The notes beneath the pieces are model-generated. The model ran no database searches and was not told the DNA's origin. It saw only the letters and a program-made list of their open reading frames with translations. Position numbers and translations under genes: made by a program. A stretch of DNA of 64,000 nucleotides, from positions 682,001 through 746,000 of the forward strand of contig NC_018108.1 of assembly GCF_000276685.1 (NCBI RefSeq), read 5' to 3'. Positions 1 through 9,443 of the stretch are shown here, piece by piece. The DNA comes from Taylorella equigenitalis ATCC 35865 (GTDB lineage Bacteria > Pseudomonadota > Gammaproteobacteria > Burkholderiales > Burkholderiaceae_B). The stretch's first letter is position 1. The number at the start of each line of letters is the position of its first letter.

Positions 1-387
1 TTTAGCGGAATTCTCAAATAAATCTCCCGCCATTTTGTAATCTTGATTAACGAGTCCCCCTATGTAGTAGAGAGCACCTAGATTGTAAAGAGCAACAGGA
101 TTCCCAGATTTAGCAGCAAGTTCGTGATATTCTAATGCCTTTTTTGCATCGGCAGTTACGCCCTGACCACGCAGATACATGAAAGATAGTGCAACTTGAG
201 CATGTACATTATTTTGTTCAGCTACAGGTTTTAAGTATTTAAAAGCTTCCTCTTAATTTTCCTGAGCATAGAGTTCAAATCCTTTTTTATATAAAGAATC
301 TGCAGATTCATTTTGCTAAAACGCTACAGAAGATGATAAAGCAAGTGAAGATATTAATGTGGCATTGGCTTTGTTTAAGTGTTTCAT
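1..387 (-). pseudogene. Sel1-repeat secreted protein, broken, runs off the left edge
   Basis: Reading the minus strand from the ATG at 385-387 gives a signal peptide (MKHLNKANATLISSLALSSS) followed by Sel1-type helical repeats (KKALEYHELAAKSGN, YNLGALYY) in one open frame to the window edge. That frame is interrupted by TAG at 316-318, just after the signal peptide, and by TAA at 253-255, where the neighbouring paralogue has Tyr in KYEEAF. Everything else still reads as good Sel1 sequence, so this looks like a recently inactivated copy of the adjacent gene at 476-1123. Sel1 repeats are alpha/alpha protein-binding solenoids. The rest of the gene lies outside the window. Sequencing error cannot be excluded. 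Confidence 0.8.
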
Positions 388-475
388 ATTTAACTTCAAA
401 ACATGTTAATTAATCCTAAAGGGAATTGTTCCAAACTGTAGAAACATTTCCCAACAACAGCAGAGACTTGAAATA

Positions 476-1123
476 CTACTTAAGTGTATTCATTTTTTCA
501 CATGCAGGCTTGTACCCACCATCGCACGATTTTGTGTACATTTCTTTAGATTTCTCTAAATTTTGAGGCATACCCTTACCTGTTTCGTACATAACTCCAA
601 GGTTATAAAGAGAGCCAGTATGTCCTTGCGTAGCAGCTTTTTGCATCCAACTAGCAGCTTCTTTTATATTTTCAGGCCGTCCCTTACCAAAGAGGTACAT
701 AGCACCATAATCATGCTGAGCATCCCTAAGACCTAATTTAGCTGCGGCTTCAAAATAATCTGCAGCTTTATTTAAATCTAGCTTAACACCCTCACCTTTG
801 TAATACATTGTCCCAATATTGTAAATTCCCTGAGCATTTCCTGCTTTAGCACTTTTTTCAAAATATTTTGTAGCTTCATCATAATTTTTGGGAACACCTA
901 AGCCCTTAAGATACATAACACCAACTGCTACTTGAGCTTGTACTTGGCCTTGGTCAGCTGCAGGTTTTAAGTATTCAAAAGCTTCCTCATATTTTTGTTG
1001 TTTATAAAGTTCAGTACCTTTTTGGCTTAATTCGTCAGGTGATGGGTCATGAGCTAAAGATACAGATCCGAAAATAGCTATGGATGCTATAAGGGTGGCA
1101 ATGCATTTATATATAAATTTCAT
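476..1123 (-). CDS. Secreted Sel1-repeat protein
   Basis: The 215-residue protein has an N-terminal signal peptide ending near SVSLA-HD at residue 25, so it is probably periplasmic or secreted. The remainder is about five Sel1-like repeats of 36 residues with the family pattern A-x-x-x-G-x-x-x-A-x-x-x-L-G-x-x-Y-x-x-G-x-G-V (for example IYNIGTMYYKGEGV and LYNLGVMYETGKGM). Sel1 solenoids bind other proteins, and in host-adapted bacteria they often act in envelope stress or host interaction; the partner cannot be told here. It sits between a broken and an intact paralogue on the same strand, a local duplication array. The terminal SCDGGYKPACEKMNTLK holds two cysteines that could pair. Confidence 0.9.
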   Translation of the reverse strand: MKFIYKCIATLIASIAIFGSVSLAHDPSPDELSQKGTELYKQQKYEEAFEYLKPAADQGQVQAQVAVGVMYLKGLGVPKNYDEATKYFEKSAKAGNAQGIYNIGTMYYKGEGVKLDLNKAADYFEAAAKLGLRDAQHDYGAMYLFGKGRPENIKEAASWMQKAATQGHTGSLYNLGVMYETGKGMPQNLEKSKEMYTKSCDGGYKPACEKMNTLK

Positions 1124-1196
1124 ATCAAACTCTCAAACATATAGTATGAAAATTTTACTTTGTGAACGTTAAAAGTAAGTGTATGGAATTAAATAC

Positions 1197-2096
1197 CTAT
1201 TTCAGATGAGTTCTTAATTCAACCAATTGAGAGCAACCAGTTTTATCACCTTTGACACAAGACTTCTCTAATAAGTCCAAGGCCTTATTAATGTCTTTCC
1301 TTCCACCTTCACCTTTAAGACACATTAGAGCTAAATTAGTTTGAGCAAATGTATAATTTTTTGCGGCGGATTGTTCATACAATTCCCTTGCTTTTATAAA
1401 GTCTATATCTCCACCATAACCGTTGTAATACATGACAGCAAGGTTATATTGAGCATCAGCGATGCCTTTAAATGCTAGAACTTCATTCCAATATCTGGAT
1501 TTTGCTAAGTCTTTCTTTACAAGATCTCCAGTAAAATACATGGAAGCTAAATTTAACTGTGCACCTGTACTTCCATTTTTTGCCGCTTTTTCAAACCAAT
1601 ATACAGCTTTATCAATGTCACGAGGAATATATTTTGCTTTATAGTAGTGATTTCCTAACTCAAACTGAGCATTTTCAAAATTCTGATTTGCTAACATTTC
1701 TAGATATTCAATTGCCTTTGAGACATCCTTGGGTGCAAAAGTTCCTCGTAAATATGTATCATATAGAACCTTTTGAGCTTCAGAATTATTTTGTTGAGCA
1801 GACTTTGTTAGCCATTTAATACCCTCAGTGGAATTTTTTTCTTTACCATCAAATCCATAAAGATATATAACTCCTATATTAAACTGACCTATAGAATCAT
1901 TGTATTTTTCAGCTAACAACTTATAAATTTTAAAAGAAGTATCACCTTCAGGATATCTACTAATCAATGAAATCAATTCAATTTTTGACATAGAATCAAG
2001 GTCTATATCTTTGCCAACTAAATCTGATTGAGCAAAACTATGAGAGCAAGTAAAAATCAGAATATTAAGCAAAAGGAGTCTGACAAAGTTTTTCAT
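1197..2096 (-). CDS. Secreted Sel1-repeat protein
   Basis: The 299-residue protein starts with a signal peptide (cleavage near HSFA-QS, residue 22) and has roughly six Sel1 repeats between residues 70 and 285, such as FNIGVIYLYGFDG, LNLASMYFTGDLV and YNLAVMYYNGYGG. The last repeat ends with two cysteines (SCVKGDKTGCSQL), as in its neighbour. It is the first gene of a three-gene minus-strand Sel1 array and lies downstream of lysS, separated from it by a strong terminator, so it probably has its own promoter in the AT-rich 2097-2177 stretch. Function beyond protein binding is unknown. Confidence 0.88.
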   Translation of the reverse strand: MKNFVRLLLLNILIFTCSHSFAQSDLVGKDIDLDSMSKIELISLISRYPEGDTSFKIYKLLAEKYNDSIGQFNIGVIYLYGFDGKEKNSTEGIKWLTKSAQQNNSEAQKVLYDTYLRGTFAPKDVSKAIEYLEMLANQNFENAQFELGNHYYKAKYIPRDIDKAVYWFEKAAKNGSTGAQLNLASMYFTGDLVKKDLAKSRYWNEVLAFKGIADAQYNLAVMYYNGYGGDIDFIKARELYEQSAAKNYTFAQTNLALMCLKGEGGRKDINKALDLLEKSCVKGDKTGCSQLVELRTHLK

Positions 2097-2178
2097 AAAA
2101 ATTTAATCCATAAAAATATATAAATAAGATTAATCTTAAATAAGATAAATTTATCTCATATGACACCGATATGGATTG

Positions 2179-2206
2179 AAAAAAGGGTGGACCTAATGTC
2201 CACCCT
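2179..2206 (-). terminator. Intrinsic terminator of the recJ-prfB-lysS operon
   Basis: A perfect 9-bp stem (agggtggac, 2184-2192, pairing with gtccaccct, 2198-2206) has a 5-base loop. On the minus strand it is followed by a run of six U. It lies just past the lysS stop codon, exactly where transcription of that operon should end. Confidence 0.9.
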
Positions 2207-2212
2207 ACATAA

Positions 2213-3754
2213 TTAATCCTCTTTTCGTAAATGAGGAAACAACAAAACATCCCTGATAGTGCTACTATCAGTTAAAAGCATCATTAATCGGTCGATTCCT
2301 ATACCGCATCCACCTGCGTAAGGCATGCCATATTCAAGTGCTCTTATATAATCAGAGTCATAGTACATAGCTTCTTCATCACCAGCATCCTTAGCCTTTA
2401 CCTGTTCCATAAATCGGGCAGATTGATCTTCAGGGTCGTTTAATTCTGAAAAGCCATTAGCAATTTCTCGTCCTGTTATAAACAGCTCAAATCGTTCAGT
2501 TATATCGTGGTTAGCATCAGAAGCACGAGCAAGAGGAGAGACCTCTACTGGATAATCCACAATAAAAGTTGGGTTCCATAACAAGCTTTCAACGGTCTCT
2601 TCAAATAATGCTAATTGCAATGCTCCTAAACCCATACTATCCAATGCAGGTGCTTTTAACGCAATTAGTTCATTTCTAATAAAATCCGCATCTTGGAGTT
2701 GGGCTTCTGTATATTTGTCACAGTATTTTAAGATCGCCTCAACCATAGTTAGACGCTCAAATGGCTCTTCAAAACTTAATGCACGACCCTGATGAAAAAA
2801 TTGAGCAGAGCCTAAAGTTCGAACGGCAATTTCACGTAGAAGTTTTTCAGTGAAATCCATCATCCACTCATAATCCGTATATGCAGCATAAAACTCCATC
2901 ATGGTAAATTCTGGGTTGTGTCGTGGGCTAACACCTTCATTTCTGAAGTTTCTATTTATCTCAAACACACGATCAAAACCACCAACAACTAAACGTTTCA
3001 AATACAACTCTGGAGCAACGCGTAAATACATGTCCATATCAAGAGCATTGTGGTGTGTTACAAATGGTTTAGCCGTAGCACCGCCAGGAATAGGGTGAAG
3101 CATAGGAGTTTCTACTTCAAGAAAACCATGCTCAGACATGATTTGACGTAAATGCGTCATAGCCTGCGACCTAATGCGGAAGGTTTCTCTTGTAGATTCG
3201 TTCATAATCAAATCGACATAACGCTGCCTGTACCTTAATTCCTGGTCTGACAGGCCGTGAAATTTATCTGGCAATGGACGTAATGACTTGCTAATTAGCT
3301 CAATAGATTGTGCATGAACGGATAATTCTCCCTTCATGGTTTTAAATACACGACCTGATACCCCAACAATATCACCTATATCCCAACTTTTAAAATCATC
3401 ATAAGCTTCATCGCCCAGATGCTTTTTATCTAAATAGACTTGGATGCGTCCAGTTGAATCTTGCAACGTAGCAAAACTAGCCTTTCCCATAACACGTTTA
3501 AGCATCATCCGCCCAGCAACAATAGCAGGAGTCTCCAAAGGATCTAATTCTTCTTTAGAAATTTCGTCATATTTTGAATGTAGATCAGCCGCTTTGTCCA
3601 TAGGCTTAAATTTATTTGGATAAGACCAACTCTTAGACTCTCGCAGACCCTTAAGTTTTTCTCGTCTCTCTGCTATAAGACGGTTTTCGTCAATTGCAAT
3701 TTCACCTGATTCAACTTCTCTAGAATCTTCTGCATTTTTAACTTGATCTGACAT
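2213..3754 (-). CDS. lysS: Lysyl-tRNA synthetase, class II
   Basis: The 513-residue protein charges tRNA-Lys with lysine in the cytoplasm. An N-terminal OB-fold anticodon-binding domain (about residues 75-190, [21 protein letters not shown]) is followed by the class II catalytic core. Motif 2 is [20 protein letters not shown] and motif 3 is [18 protein letters not shown] near the C-terminus. Length is usual for LysS. The start lies 3 bases after the prfB stop, so the two are co-transcribed as in other betaproteobacteria. The residues before about 30 are charged and variable, so a later start is conceivable, but no better ribosome binding site was found. Confidence 0.97.
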   Translation of the reverse strand: MSDQVKNAEDSREVESGEIAIDENRLIAERREKLKGLRESKSWSYPNKFKPMDKAADLHSKYDEISKEELDPLETPAIVAGRMMLKRVMGKASFATLQDSTGRIQVYLDKKHLGDEAYDDFKSWDIGDIVGVSGRVFKTMKGELSVHAQSIELISKSLRPLPDKFHGLSDQELRYRQRYVDLIMNESTRETFRIRSQAMTHLRQIMSEHGFLEVETPMLHPIPGGATAKPFVTHHNALDMDMYLRVAPELYLKRLVVGGFDRVFEINRNFRNEGVSPRHNPEFTMMEFYAAYTDYEWMMDFTEKLLREIAVRTLGSAQFFHQGRALSFEEPFERLTMVEAILKYCDKYTEAQLQDADFIRNELIALKAPALDSMGLGALQLALFEETVESLLWNPTFIVDYPVEVSPLARASDANHDITERFELFITGREIANGFSELNDPEDQSARFMEQVKAKDAGDEEAMYYDSDYIRALEYGMPYAGGCGIGIDRLMMLLTDSSTIRDVLLFPHLRKED

Positions 3755-3757
3755 TAC

Positions 3758-4862
3758 TTAAACTCCTTGTTTGAGGCTGGCTTCAATAAACATATCCAAA
3801 TCCCCATCTAAAACTTTTTGCGTATTTGATACTTCAACATTAGTTCTTAAATCTTTAATTCTGCTTTGGTCTAATACATAGGAGCGGATTTGATGCCCCC
3901 AACCAACATCTGATTTTGATTCTTCTAGCTTCTGCTGCTCTGCCATACGCTTTCGCAACTCAAGCTCATATAACTTAGATTTAAGCATAGACATGGCTTC
4001 GGCTTTATTTCTGTGCTGAGATCTATCGTTTTGACATTGAACAACAATACCAGTAGGTTCATGGGTAATACGAACAGCTGAGTCAGTCTTATTGATATGC
4101 TGACCACCAGCTCCACTTGCACGATAAGTATCTATCCTAAGATCGGCAGGATTAATATCTACCTCAATTGAATCATCAATTTCAGGATAAACATATAAAC
4201 TTGCAAATGATGTGTGCCTTCCATTAACCGAATCAAAAGGGCTTTTTCGAACAAGCCTATGTACGCCACTTTCAGTACGCAACAATCCAAATGCGTAGTC
4301 ACCTTCAACTTTAATGGTAGCAGATTTTATACCCGCAACATCGCCTGCAGATTCTTCTAAAACTTCAGTCTTAAACCCTTTACGCTCGCAATATCGCAAA
4401 TACTGTCTCAATAGCATAGATGCCCAATCTTGGGCTTCTGTGCCACCAGCTCCGAATTGAATATCAATAAAGCAATTTAGAGGGTCAGCTGGTTGAGAAA
4501 ACATACGCCTAAACTCCAGCCCCTCAATTTTCTCTAAATACTTTTTAGAATCCTCTTCTATGGCAATAAGCGTGGAATCATCGTTATCTTCCAATGCCAA
4601 AGTGTACAAATCCTTGCTATCACGGATAGATTGCTCTAATTCGGATAAAACAATTACGACATCCTCAAGAGATTTTTTTTCTTTCGATAAAGATTGAGCT
4701 TTTTCTGGGTCGTTCCAAATATTTGGGTCTTCAAGCTCCAAATTGACTACTTGTAGGCGTTCAGCCTTAGAATCGAAGTCAAAGATACCCCCTGAGGGAT
4801 TCCACGCGTGATAAATAATCCGACAGATTATTAGCGATTTGATTACTACGTTCTGCTTCCAT
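3758..4862 (-). CDS. prfB: Peptide chain release factor 2, with programmed +1 frameshift
   Basis: RF2 recognises UGA and UAA stops and triggers peptide release. The gene is in two frames: codons 1-27 run from the ATG at 4860-4862 to CTT at 4782-4784, then an in-frame TGA (4779-4781). A +1 slip makes the ribosome read GAC at 4778-4780 and continue to the stop at 3758, giving about 367 residues, the usual RF2 length. The catalytic GGQ motif is in [16 protein letters not shown] and the RF2-type SPF recognition motif is in [15 protein letters not shown]. The 327-residue stretch from 4741 is only part of the protein. It lies between recJ and lysS in one operon. Confidence 0.96.
4778..4796 (-). promoter_or_regulatory. 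RF2 autoregulatory frameshift site
   Basis: The minus strand reads an internal Shine-Dalgarno-like AGGGGG, then TAT CTT TGA C, matching the conserved prfB recoding signal. Low RF2 slows termination at the UGA, and the CTT tRNA slips forward onto UUU, restoring the reading frame. This is established for prfB in many bacteria; here it is read directly from the sequence. Confidence 0.95.
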
Positions 4863-4896
4863 TTCTAATTATTCTTAGTGAGGTAAGGAAATTTTA

Positions 4897-6609
4897 CTAT
4901 ATAACATGGTCCTGAATATTTAATTGCAGACTCTCATACCCATTGAATTGATTAACATTCATAGTAAATAAAAATTCCACTTCGTTTGGCAATGCTTCCG
5001 CAAAATTAAAATATATCGCTTTAAATTCAGCACCATCTTTTTCTAAACGTAGTCTCGAATGCTTTTCTTTTAAAACCGTTTGATCTAGTACAGTAAATTT
5101 GTCATTAAAAAGAGGAGGAGGGAATCCTGCACCCCATACGATTTTCTCAATTTCTTTGGCGGTGTCCAAATGAGCCCAAACAACATCAATTTCGCCATCT
5201 GTTTCAACTATTCTATTGAACTCAGTTATACCTGAAATATCTATAACAGCTTTATTAAATGCAACTTTAAATTCTTCTAGATATTTTGCATGCATTGTTA
5301 AACCAGCAGCCATCGCATGCCCTCCAAATTTTGTTAAAAAATTAGGATGTCTTTTTGATACCAAGTCTAATACATCTCTAAGATGTACATCAGGAATCGA
5401 TCTGCCAGAACCTTGAATTAACTCTTCGCCTGCACTAGCAAATACGATTGAAGGAACCCAGTATTTCTCCTTAAGTCTTGAGGCGACAATCCCTATAACA
5501 CCAGGATTCCAATCTTTACTATAAGATATAAGGGATTGTCCTGAGAAGGTGGTGTACTCATCTCCATTAAGGGCTTCCTGCTTAATAGTGTTTTCTATGG
5601 ATTTACGCTTTTTGTTTATTTCATTTAGTTCACTGGCGTAAGCATAGGCTTCCTCGGGGTCATCTGTAAGTAAACATTTAATACCAAGAGACATATCAGC
5701 CAGTCTACCTGCGGCGTTAATTCTCGGACCTAAAATAAACCCCAAATCTAAACTTGTAGATTTTGCAAAGTTACACGAAGCGACTTGAAATAGTGCAATT
5801 ATCCCTGGCTTAGCTTTTCCGTGCTTCATAAGGGATAGTCCCTTATCGACTAAAAGCCTGTTGTTAGAGTCAAGCTTAACAACATCAGCCACGGTACCCA
5901 AAGCTACTAAATCGACTAAATTACTTATAGGTGGCTCTTGATTGCTACTTTGCCATCTACCTCTTCGGCGAAATTCGGTTCGTAGGGCAATGAGTAAATA
6001 AAACATCACACCTACACCTGCTAAAGCTTTAGATGGAAACCTACATCCTCTTTGATTTGGGTTGATTATGCTTAGTGCATCAGGTAGTACATCTCCTGGC
6101 AAATGATGATCAGTAACTAAAACTTGGATACCCAAAGAGTTGGCGTATCTAACGCCATCCACACTTGCAATACCATTATCTACTGTGATTATTAAGTCAG
6201 GTTTTGATCTTTGAGCAAGGACTAAATCTATGAGCTCAGGAGATAGACCATACCCAGTTTCCGCCCGATTTGGTACATAAAAATCAGCATCATACCCAAA
6301 CATGCGTAGTCCACGAATTGCAACTGCACATGCTGTTGCTCCGTCGCAGTCATAATCCGCTACTATCAATATATTTTTTTTCTGCTCAATCGCATCAGCA
6401 AGATAAGAAGCAGTCATTTCCATATTAAGCATTAAATTTGGATTTAATAGATGCTTCCAATCCGTAGACATTTGTTCTTTGTCAGTAACCCCTCTAGAAG
6501 CCAATATCCTAGCAATAAGAGGATTGAATCCCTGGCTTTCAAGTGTACTCGCAATGGTTGGATTGAATTTACGTATTTTTATTTGATTTGATTCCACACT
6601 TTTACCCAA
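4897..6609 (-). CDS. recJ: Single-stranded-DNA-specific 5'-3' exonuclease RecJ
   Basis: RecJ degrades single-stranded DNA 5' to 3' in recombination and mismatch repair. The 570-residue protein carries the DHH-family metal motifs: VADYDCDGATA (near residue 100), ITVDNGIAS and the name-giving VTDHHLPGD (near 165). The DHHA1 part follows, with GGHAMAAGLT near residue 430, and an OB-like C-terminus. The ATG at 6609 overlaps the preceding gene by 31 bases. A GTG at 6597 would shorten the overlap, but no in-frame ATG lies closer. It heads the recJ-prfB-lysS set and is probably translated from the same mRNA as the unknown gene upstream. Confidence 0.95.
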   Translation of the reverse strand: MGKSVESNQIKIRKFNPTIASTLESQGFNPLIARILASRGVTDKEQMSTDWKHLLNPNLMLNMEMTASYLADAIEQKKNILIVADYDCDGATACAVAIRGLRMFGYDADFYVPNRAETGYGLSPELIDLVLAQRSKPDLIITVDNGIASVDGVRYANSLGIQVLVTDHHLPGDVLPDALSIINPNQRGCRFPSKALAGVGVMFYLLIALRTEFRRRGRWQSSNQEPPISNLVDLVALGTVADVVKLDSNNRLLVDKGLSLMKHGKAKPGIIALFQVASCNFAKSTSLDLGFILGPRINAAGRLADMSLGIKCLLTDDPEEAYAYASELNEINKKRKSIENTIKQEALNGDEYTTFSGQSLISYSKDWNPGVIGIVASRLKEKYWVPSIVFASAGEELIQGSGRSIPDVHLRDVLDLVSKRHPNFLTKFGGHAMAAGLTMHAKYLEEFKVAFNKAVIDISGITEFNRIVETDGEIDVVWAHLDTAKEIEKIVWGAGFPPPLFNDKFTVLDQTVLKEKHSRLRLEKDGAEFKAIYFNFAEALPNEVEFLFTMNVNQFNGYESLQLNIQDHVI

Positions 6610-7430
6610 TCTTTTTTAAATAATTTAGAAATTCCTCTTGGTTTATTTAAAAGCAAAATCTTATCCGTAGTTGTTAAGTAAATATCGTTAAATGTCTTAT
6701 TTTTTTGATCGATTAAAGAGTCAATCTCGTGCAATTTTTTGAACCATAATTCCCAATCATTATTTAAACTAGGTTCTCTTAAAATATCTATAATTGATAT
6801 TTCTTTTTTGGGTGGCAATGCTCCCGCACTCACTTCCTCAATCCAAATACCGTTTATATGGCTTTCATCGCTAGAGTATTGATGCATAGCCATAACAATA
6901 TGATTATAAATTTTTCTAAACTCTTTACTTTCATCATCTTCAGGCCAAAATGATGATACCGAAGTTTCCTCAATTAAAGAAGTGGTAGCCAAGTTGCCCA
7001 ATTTTCTTTTAGTTTTAATCAGCAGTTGTTTTGCACTTTTATCTATAACTTCTATATCATGATGATTTAGTTCAGATTCAATGATATCGAAAATTTTAAT
7101 TGGAACCTTAGAATTAGTTCTTTTGAAATTTGTGTTATGGTTTCCTACTTCAATTTTCCCTAAATTTATCTCGTAGATAAATCCATTTGATTCATTAAAC
7201 TCAAAATTGCTTGTCGATTTGAATGTGATTAAATTTTCTATTTCATTTAGGTCATGATGTACAAGAAATTCTTCCGATGTACATCTAAATTTCTCATAGG
7301 GAAAATCTATGACTTTAGCATTTCTAATCCTCATCACGTTTTCTAAATTAGGAAGATTTGCTTTTATATAGCTTGCACAATTAGTAATAAGTGGAGGAGG
7401 TGGTATAAAGGCCCTTACAATTAAATCCAT
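6579..7430 (-). CDS. Unrecognised protein encoded upstream of recJ
   Basis: The 283-residue protein has no motif that I can assign. The N-terminus (MDLIVRAFIPPPPL) has a short proline run and the body is mixed alpha/beta with conserved-looking tryptophans near the end (DWELWFKKLHEIDSL). There is no signal peptide or membrane segment. Betaproteobacteria often have a poorly characterised gene in this place, sometimes annotated as RpfE-type regulator or phosphoglycerate-mutase-like. That link rests on position only. Its 31-bp overlap with recJ suggests translational coupling. The start faces lolC across about 50 bases, so the gap must hold two divergent promoters. Confidence 0.75.
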   Translation of the reverse strand: MDLIVRAFIPPPPLITNCASYIKANLPNLENVMRIRNAKVIDFPYEKFRCTSEEFLVHHDLNEIENLITFKSTSNFEFNESNGFIYEINLGKIEVGNHNTNFKRTNSKVPIKIFDIIESELNHHDIEVIDKSAKQLLIKTKRKLGNLATTSLIEETSVSSFWPEDDESKEFRKIYNHIVMAMHQYSSDESHINGIWIEEVSAGALPPKKEISIIDILREPSLNNDWELWFKKLHEIDSLIDQKNKTFNDIYLTTTDKILLLNKPRGISKLFKKDWVKVWNQIK

Positions 7431-7486
7431 TTTTTTGGGGCAATCTGTTCTGCTGTTAAAATTCTAATTTTAACTGGATATTGATA

Positions 7487-8764
7487 GTGTCATTGCCATA
7501 CGAACTTTGGGTCGGAACTAGATACGCAGGTTTAACCAAATCAAAAGGTCGAGGTGCAAAACGCGACCGTTTTGTTTCATTCGTAGCTGCAAGCTCCATG
7601 GCTGGGATTGCTTTGGGGGTTGCTGCTTTAATTATTGTTCTCTCAGTGATGAGTGGCTTTCAAGTTAAAGTTCGTGATCGCATGCTCTCCGTTATACCTC
7701 ATATTCAAGTCTATTCTACAAATACAAATGCGGTAGAAGGTTTAAAAGGGTGGGAGCAGTTACGCGATCAAATTATTAAATTCAAAGATGTCACTGGGGC
7801 CTCTCCATTTGTTTCGGCTGGAGGTATGTTAGTAAGGGATCAGGTTTTACGAGGTGCTCAATTTAGAGGTATTTTACCTTCCGAGGAGGGTAATGTTTCT
7901 GAACTACCAGAACAAATAACAGAGGGCTCTTTGGAGCAGTTAAAACCTAAATCATTTGGAATTGTGCTAGGCTCAAGGGCTGCTAATTTATTGGGGGTTG
8001 GAGTAGGAGACACGTTACTAGTCATGAGTCCACAAGGTACCATAAATCCTTCAGGGTTTTCGCCTCGTATGCGACAAGTTACAGTTGTTGCTCTATTTGA
8101 CTCAGGTCATGCTGAATATGATAGTAATTTAGCATTTATGCATGCAGATGATGTTGCAGTTTTATTTAGAAATACCGCTATTTCTGGTGTTAGAGTAAGG
8201 GTTAAAGATATGCTTAAAGCTCCTGAGATTGCTGAGCTTATGACTAATACATTGCCCACAGGATATATTGCTCATGATTGGACCTACGATAATAGAACTT
8301 GGTTTGCGGCAGTTAAAGTTGAGAAAAGAATGATGTTTATGATTCTTACTTTAATTGTGGCTGTAGCTGCTTTTAATTTGCTTTCCTCTCTAGTTATGTC
8401 AGTTAAGGATAAACAGTCTGATATTGCCATATTAAGAACCTTGGGTGCGAGTCCTAGGTCTATTGGATTAATTTTTCTAATTCAGGGTGCTTTAATTGGG
8501 ATTATCGGAAGCCTTGTAGGGGTTGCATTGGGTTGTTTGATTGCATATAACATAGAAACTATTATTCCATTTATAGAAAACCTTTTAGGGATTGAGTTTA
8601 TCAATCCAGAGGTTTATTTCATTTCACAACTTCCCTCACAAGTTAATTTAAATGAAGTTTTCTTTATAGCTACTACTTCTATAATTCTATCTTTGCTTGC
8701 TACTATTTATCCAAGCTGGAGGGCATCTAAACTACAACCTGCGGAGGTTTTAAGGCATGAATAA
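7487..8764 (+). CDS. lolC: Lipoprotein-releasing ABC transporter permease LolC/LolE
   Basis: This is the inner-membrane subunit that, with LolD, extracts mature outer-membrane lipoproteins and passes them to LolA. The N-terminus (SLPYELWVGTRYAGL) matches the LolC/E family. A first membrane helix at about residues 35-60 is followed by a periplasmic domain. Three C-terminal helices form the FtsX-type permease (LTLIVAVAAFNLLSSLVM, IGLIFLIQGALIGIIGSL). No in-frame ATG exists near the start: TTG 7481, GTG 7487 and TTG 7493 are possible, and GTG 7487 best matches the family's beginning. It overlaps lolD by 8 bases, an ATGA-type coupling. A single LolC/E gene suggests a homodimer, as in LolF-type systems. 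Confidence 0.93.
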   Translation: MSLPYELWVGTRYAGLTKSKGRGAKRDRFVSFVAASSMAGIALGVAALIIVLSVMSGFQVKVRDRMLSVIPHIQVYSTNTNAVEGLKGWEQLRDQIIKFKDVTGASPFVSAGGMLVRDQVLRGAQFRGILPSEEGNVSELPEQITEGSLEQLKPKSFGIVLGSRAANLLGVGVGDTLLVMSPQGTINPSGFSPRMRQVTVVALFDSGHAEYDSNLAFMHADDVAVLFRNTAISGVRVRVKDMLKAPEIAELMTNTLPTGYIAHDWTYDNRTWFAAVKVEKRMMFMILTLIVAVAAFNLLSSLVMSVKDKQSDIAILRTLGASPRSIGLIFLIQGALIGIIGSLVGVALGCLIAYNIETIIPFIENLLGIEFINPEVYFISQLPSQVNLNEVFFIATTSIILSLLATIYPSWRASKLQPAEVLRHE

Positions 8765-9443
8765 TTTGGCCCTAGAAGCAAAAGCAGTTTTCAAGTCCTA
8801 CTCAGATGGAGATGCAAATTTAGAAATCCTAAAAAATATTAACCTTCAGATTCCCAAAGGTGAAATGCTTGCTATAGTAGGTGCATCTGGTTCTGGAAAA
8901 TCTACACTACTTCATATTATTGGTCTTTTAGATAAACCCTCAAGCGGACAAGTTGTTATTGATGGCCTTGATACAAAACATTTAACTGAGGCTCAAAAAA
9001 GTAAAGTACGCAATGAAAAATTAGGATTTGTTTATCAGTTTCACCATTTGCTCCCTGAGTTTACTGCATTAGATAATGTAGCTATGCCACTTATTCTTCG
9101 TCGCATAAATTTTGAAAAAGCAAGAAGTGAGGCAGAAATTATTCTTAAAAAGGTTGGACTTAAATCCAGAGAAATGCACCGACCAGGACAACTATCTGGA
9201 GGTGAACGTCAAAGAGTCGCATTGGCACGAGCTTTAGTTACAAAGCCAGTCTTGGTGTTAGCTGACGAACCAACAGGAAACCTAGATACAGATACGGCGG
9301 CCTCTATGTTTGACCTTCTTAAAGAAATGAACAATGAGTTAAAGACTGCTTTTGCCATAGTTACTCACGATCAAAAGCTTGCATCTATGGCAGACAGACA
9401 ACTTAGAATGGAAAACGGTACTTTAAATCCTACTCAGATTTAG
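8757..9443 (+). CDS. lolD: Lipoprotein-releasing ABC transporter ATPase
   Basis: This ATPase powers the Lol lipoprotein release complex on the cytoplasmic face. The 228 residues contain Walker A (GASGSGKST, residue 37 on), the Q-loop in YQFHHLLPEFTALDNV, the ABC signature LSGGERQRVALARAL, Walker B (VLVLADEPTGNLD) and the H-loop THD. The LLPEFTALDNVAMP segment is typical of the LolD/MacB branch. It follows lolC with an 8-base overlap. Its stop overlaps the converging hydroxylase gene by 14 bases, so transcripts from the two sides must run into each other. Confidence 0.96.
   Translation: MNNLALEAKAVFKSYSDGDANLEILKNINLQIPKGEMLAIVGASGSGKSTLLHIIGLLDKPSSGQVVIDGLDTKHLTEAQKSKVRNEKLGFVYQFHHLLPEFTALDNVAMPLILRRINFEKARSEAEIILKKVGLKSREMHRPGQLSGGERQRVALARALVTKPVLVLADEPTGNLDTDTAASMFDLLKEMNNELKTAFAIVTHDQKLASMADRQLRMENGTLNPTQI

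Noticed and set aside
2065-2250. Short minus-strand frame between lysS and the Sel1 gene
   Set aside because: It crosses the lysS terminator and overlaps both neighbours; no coding signature.
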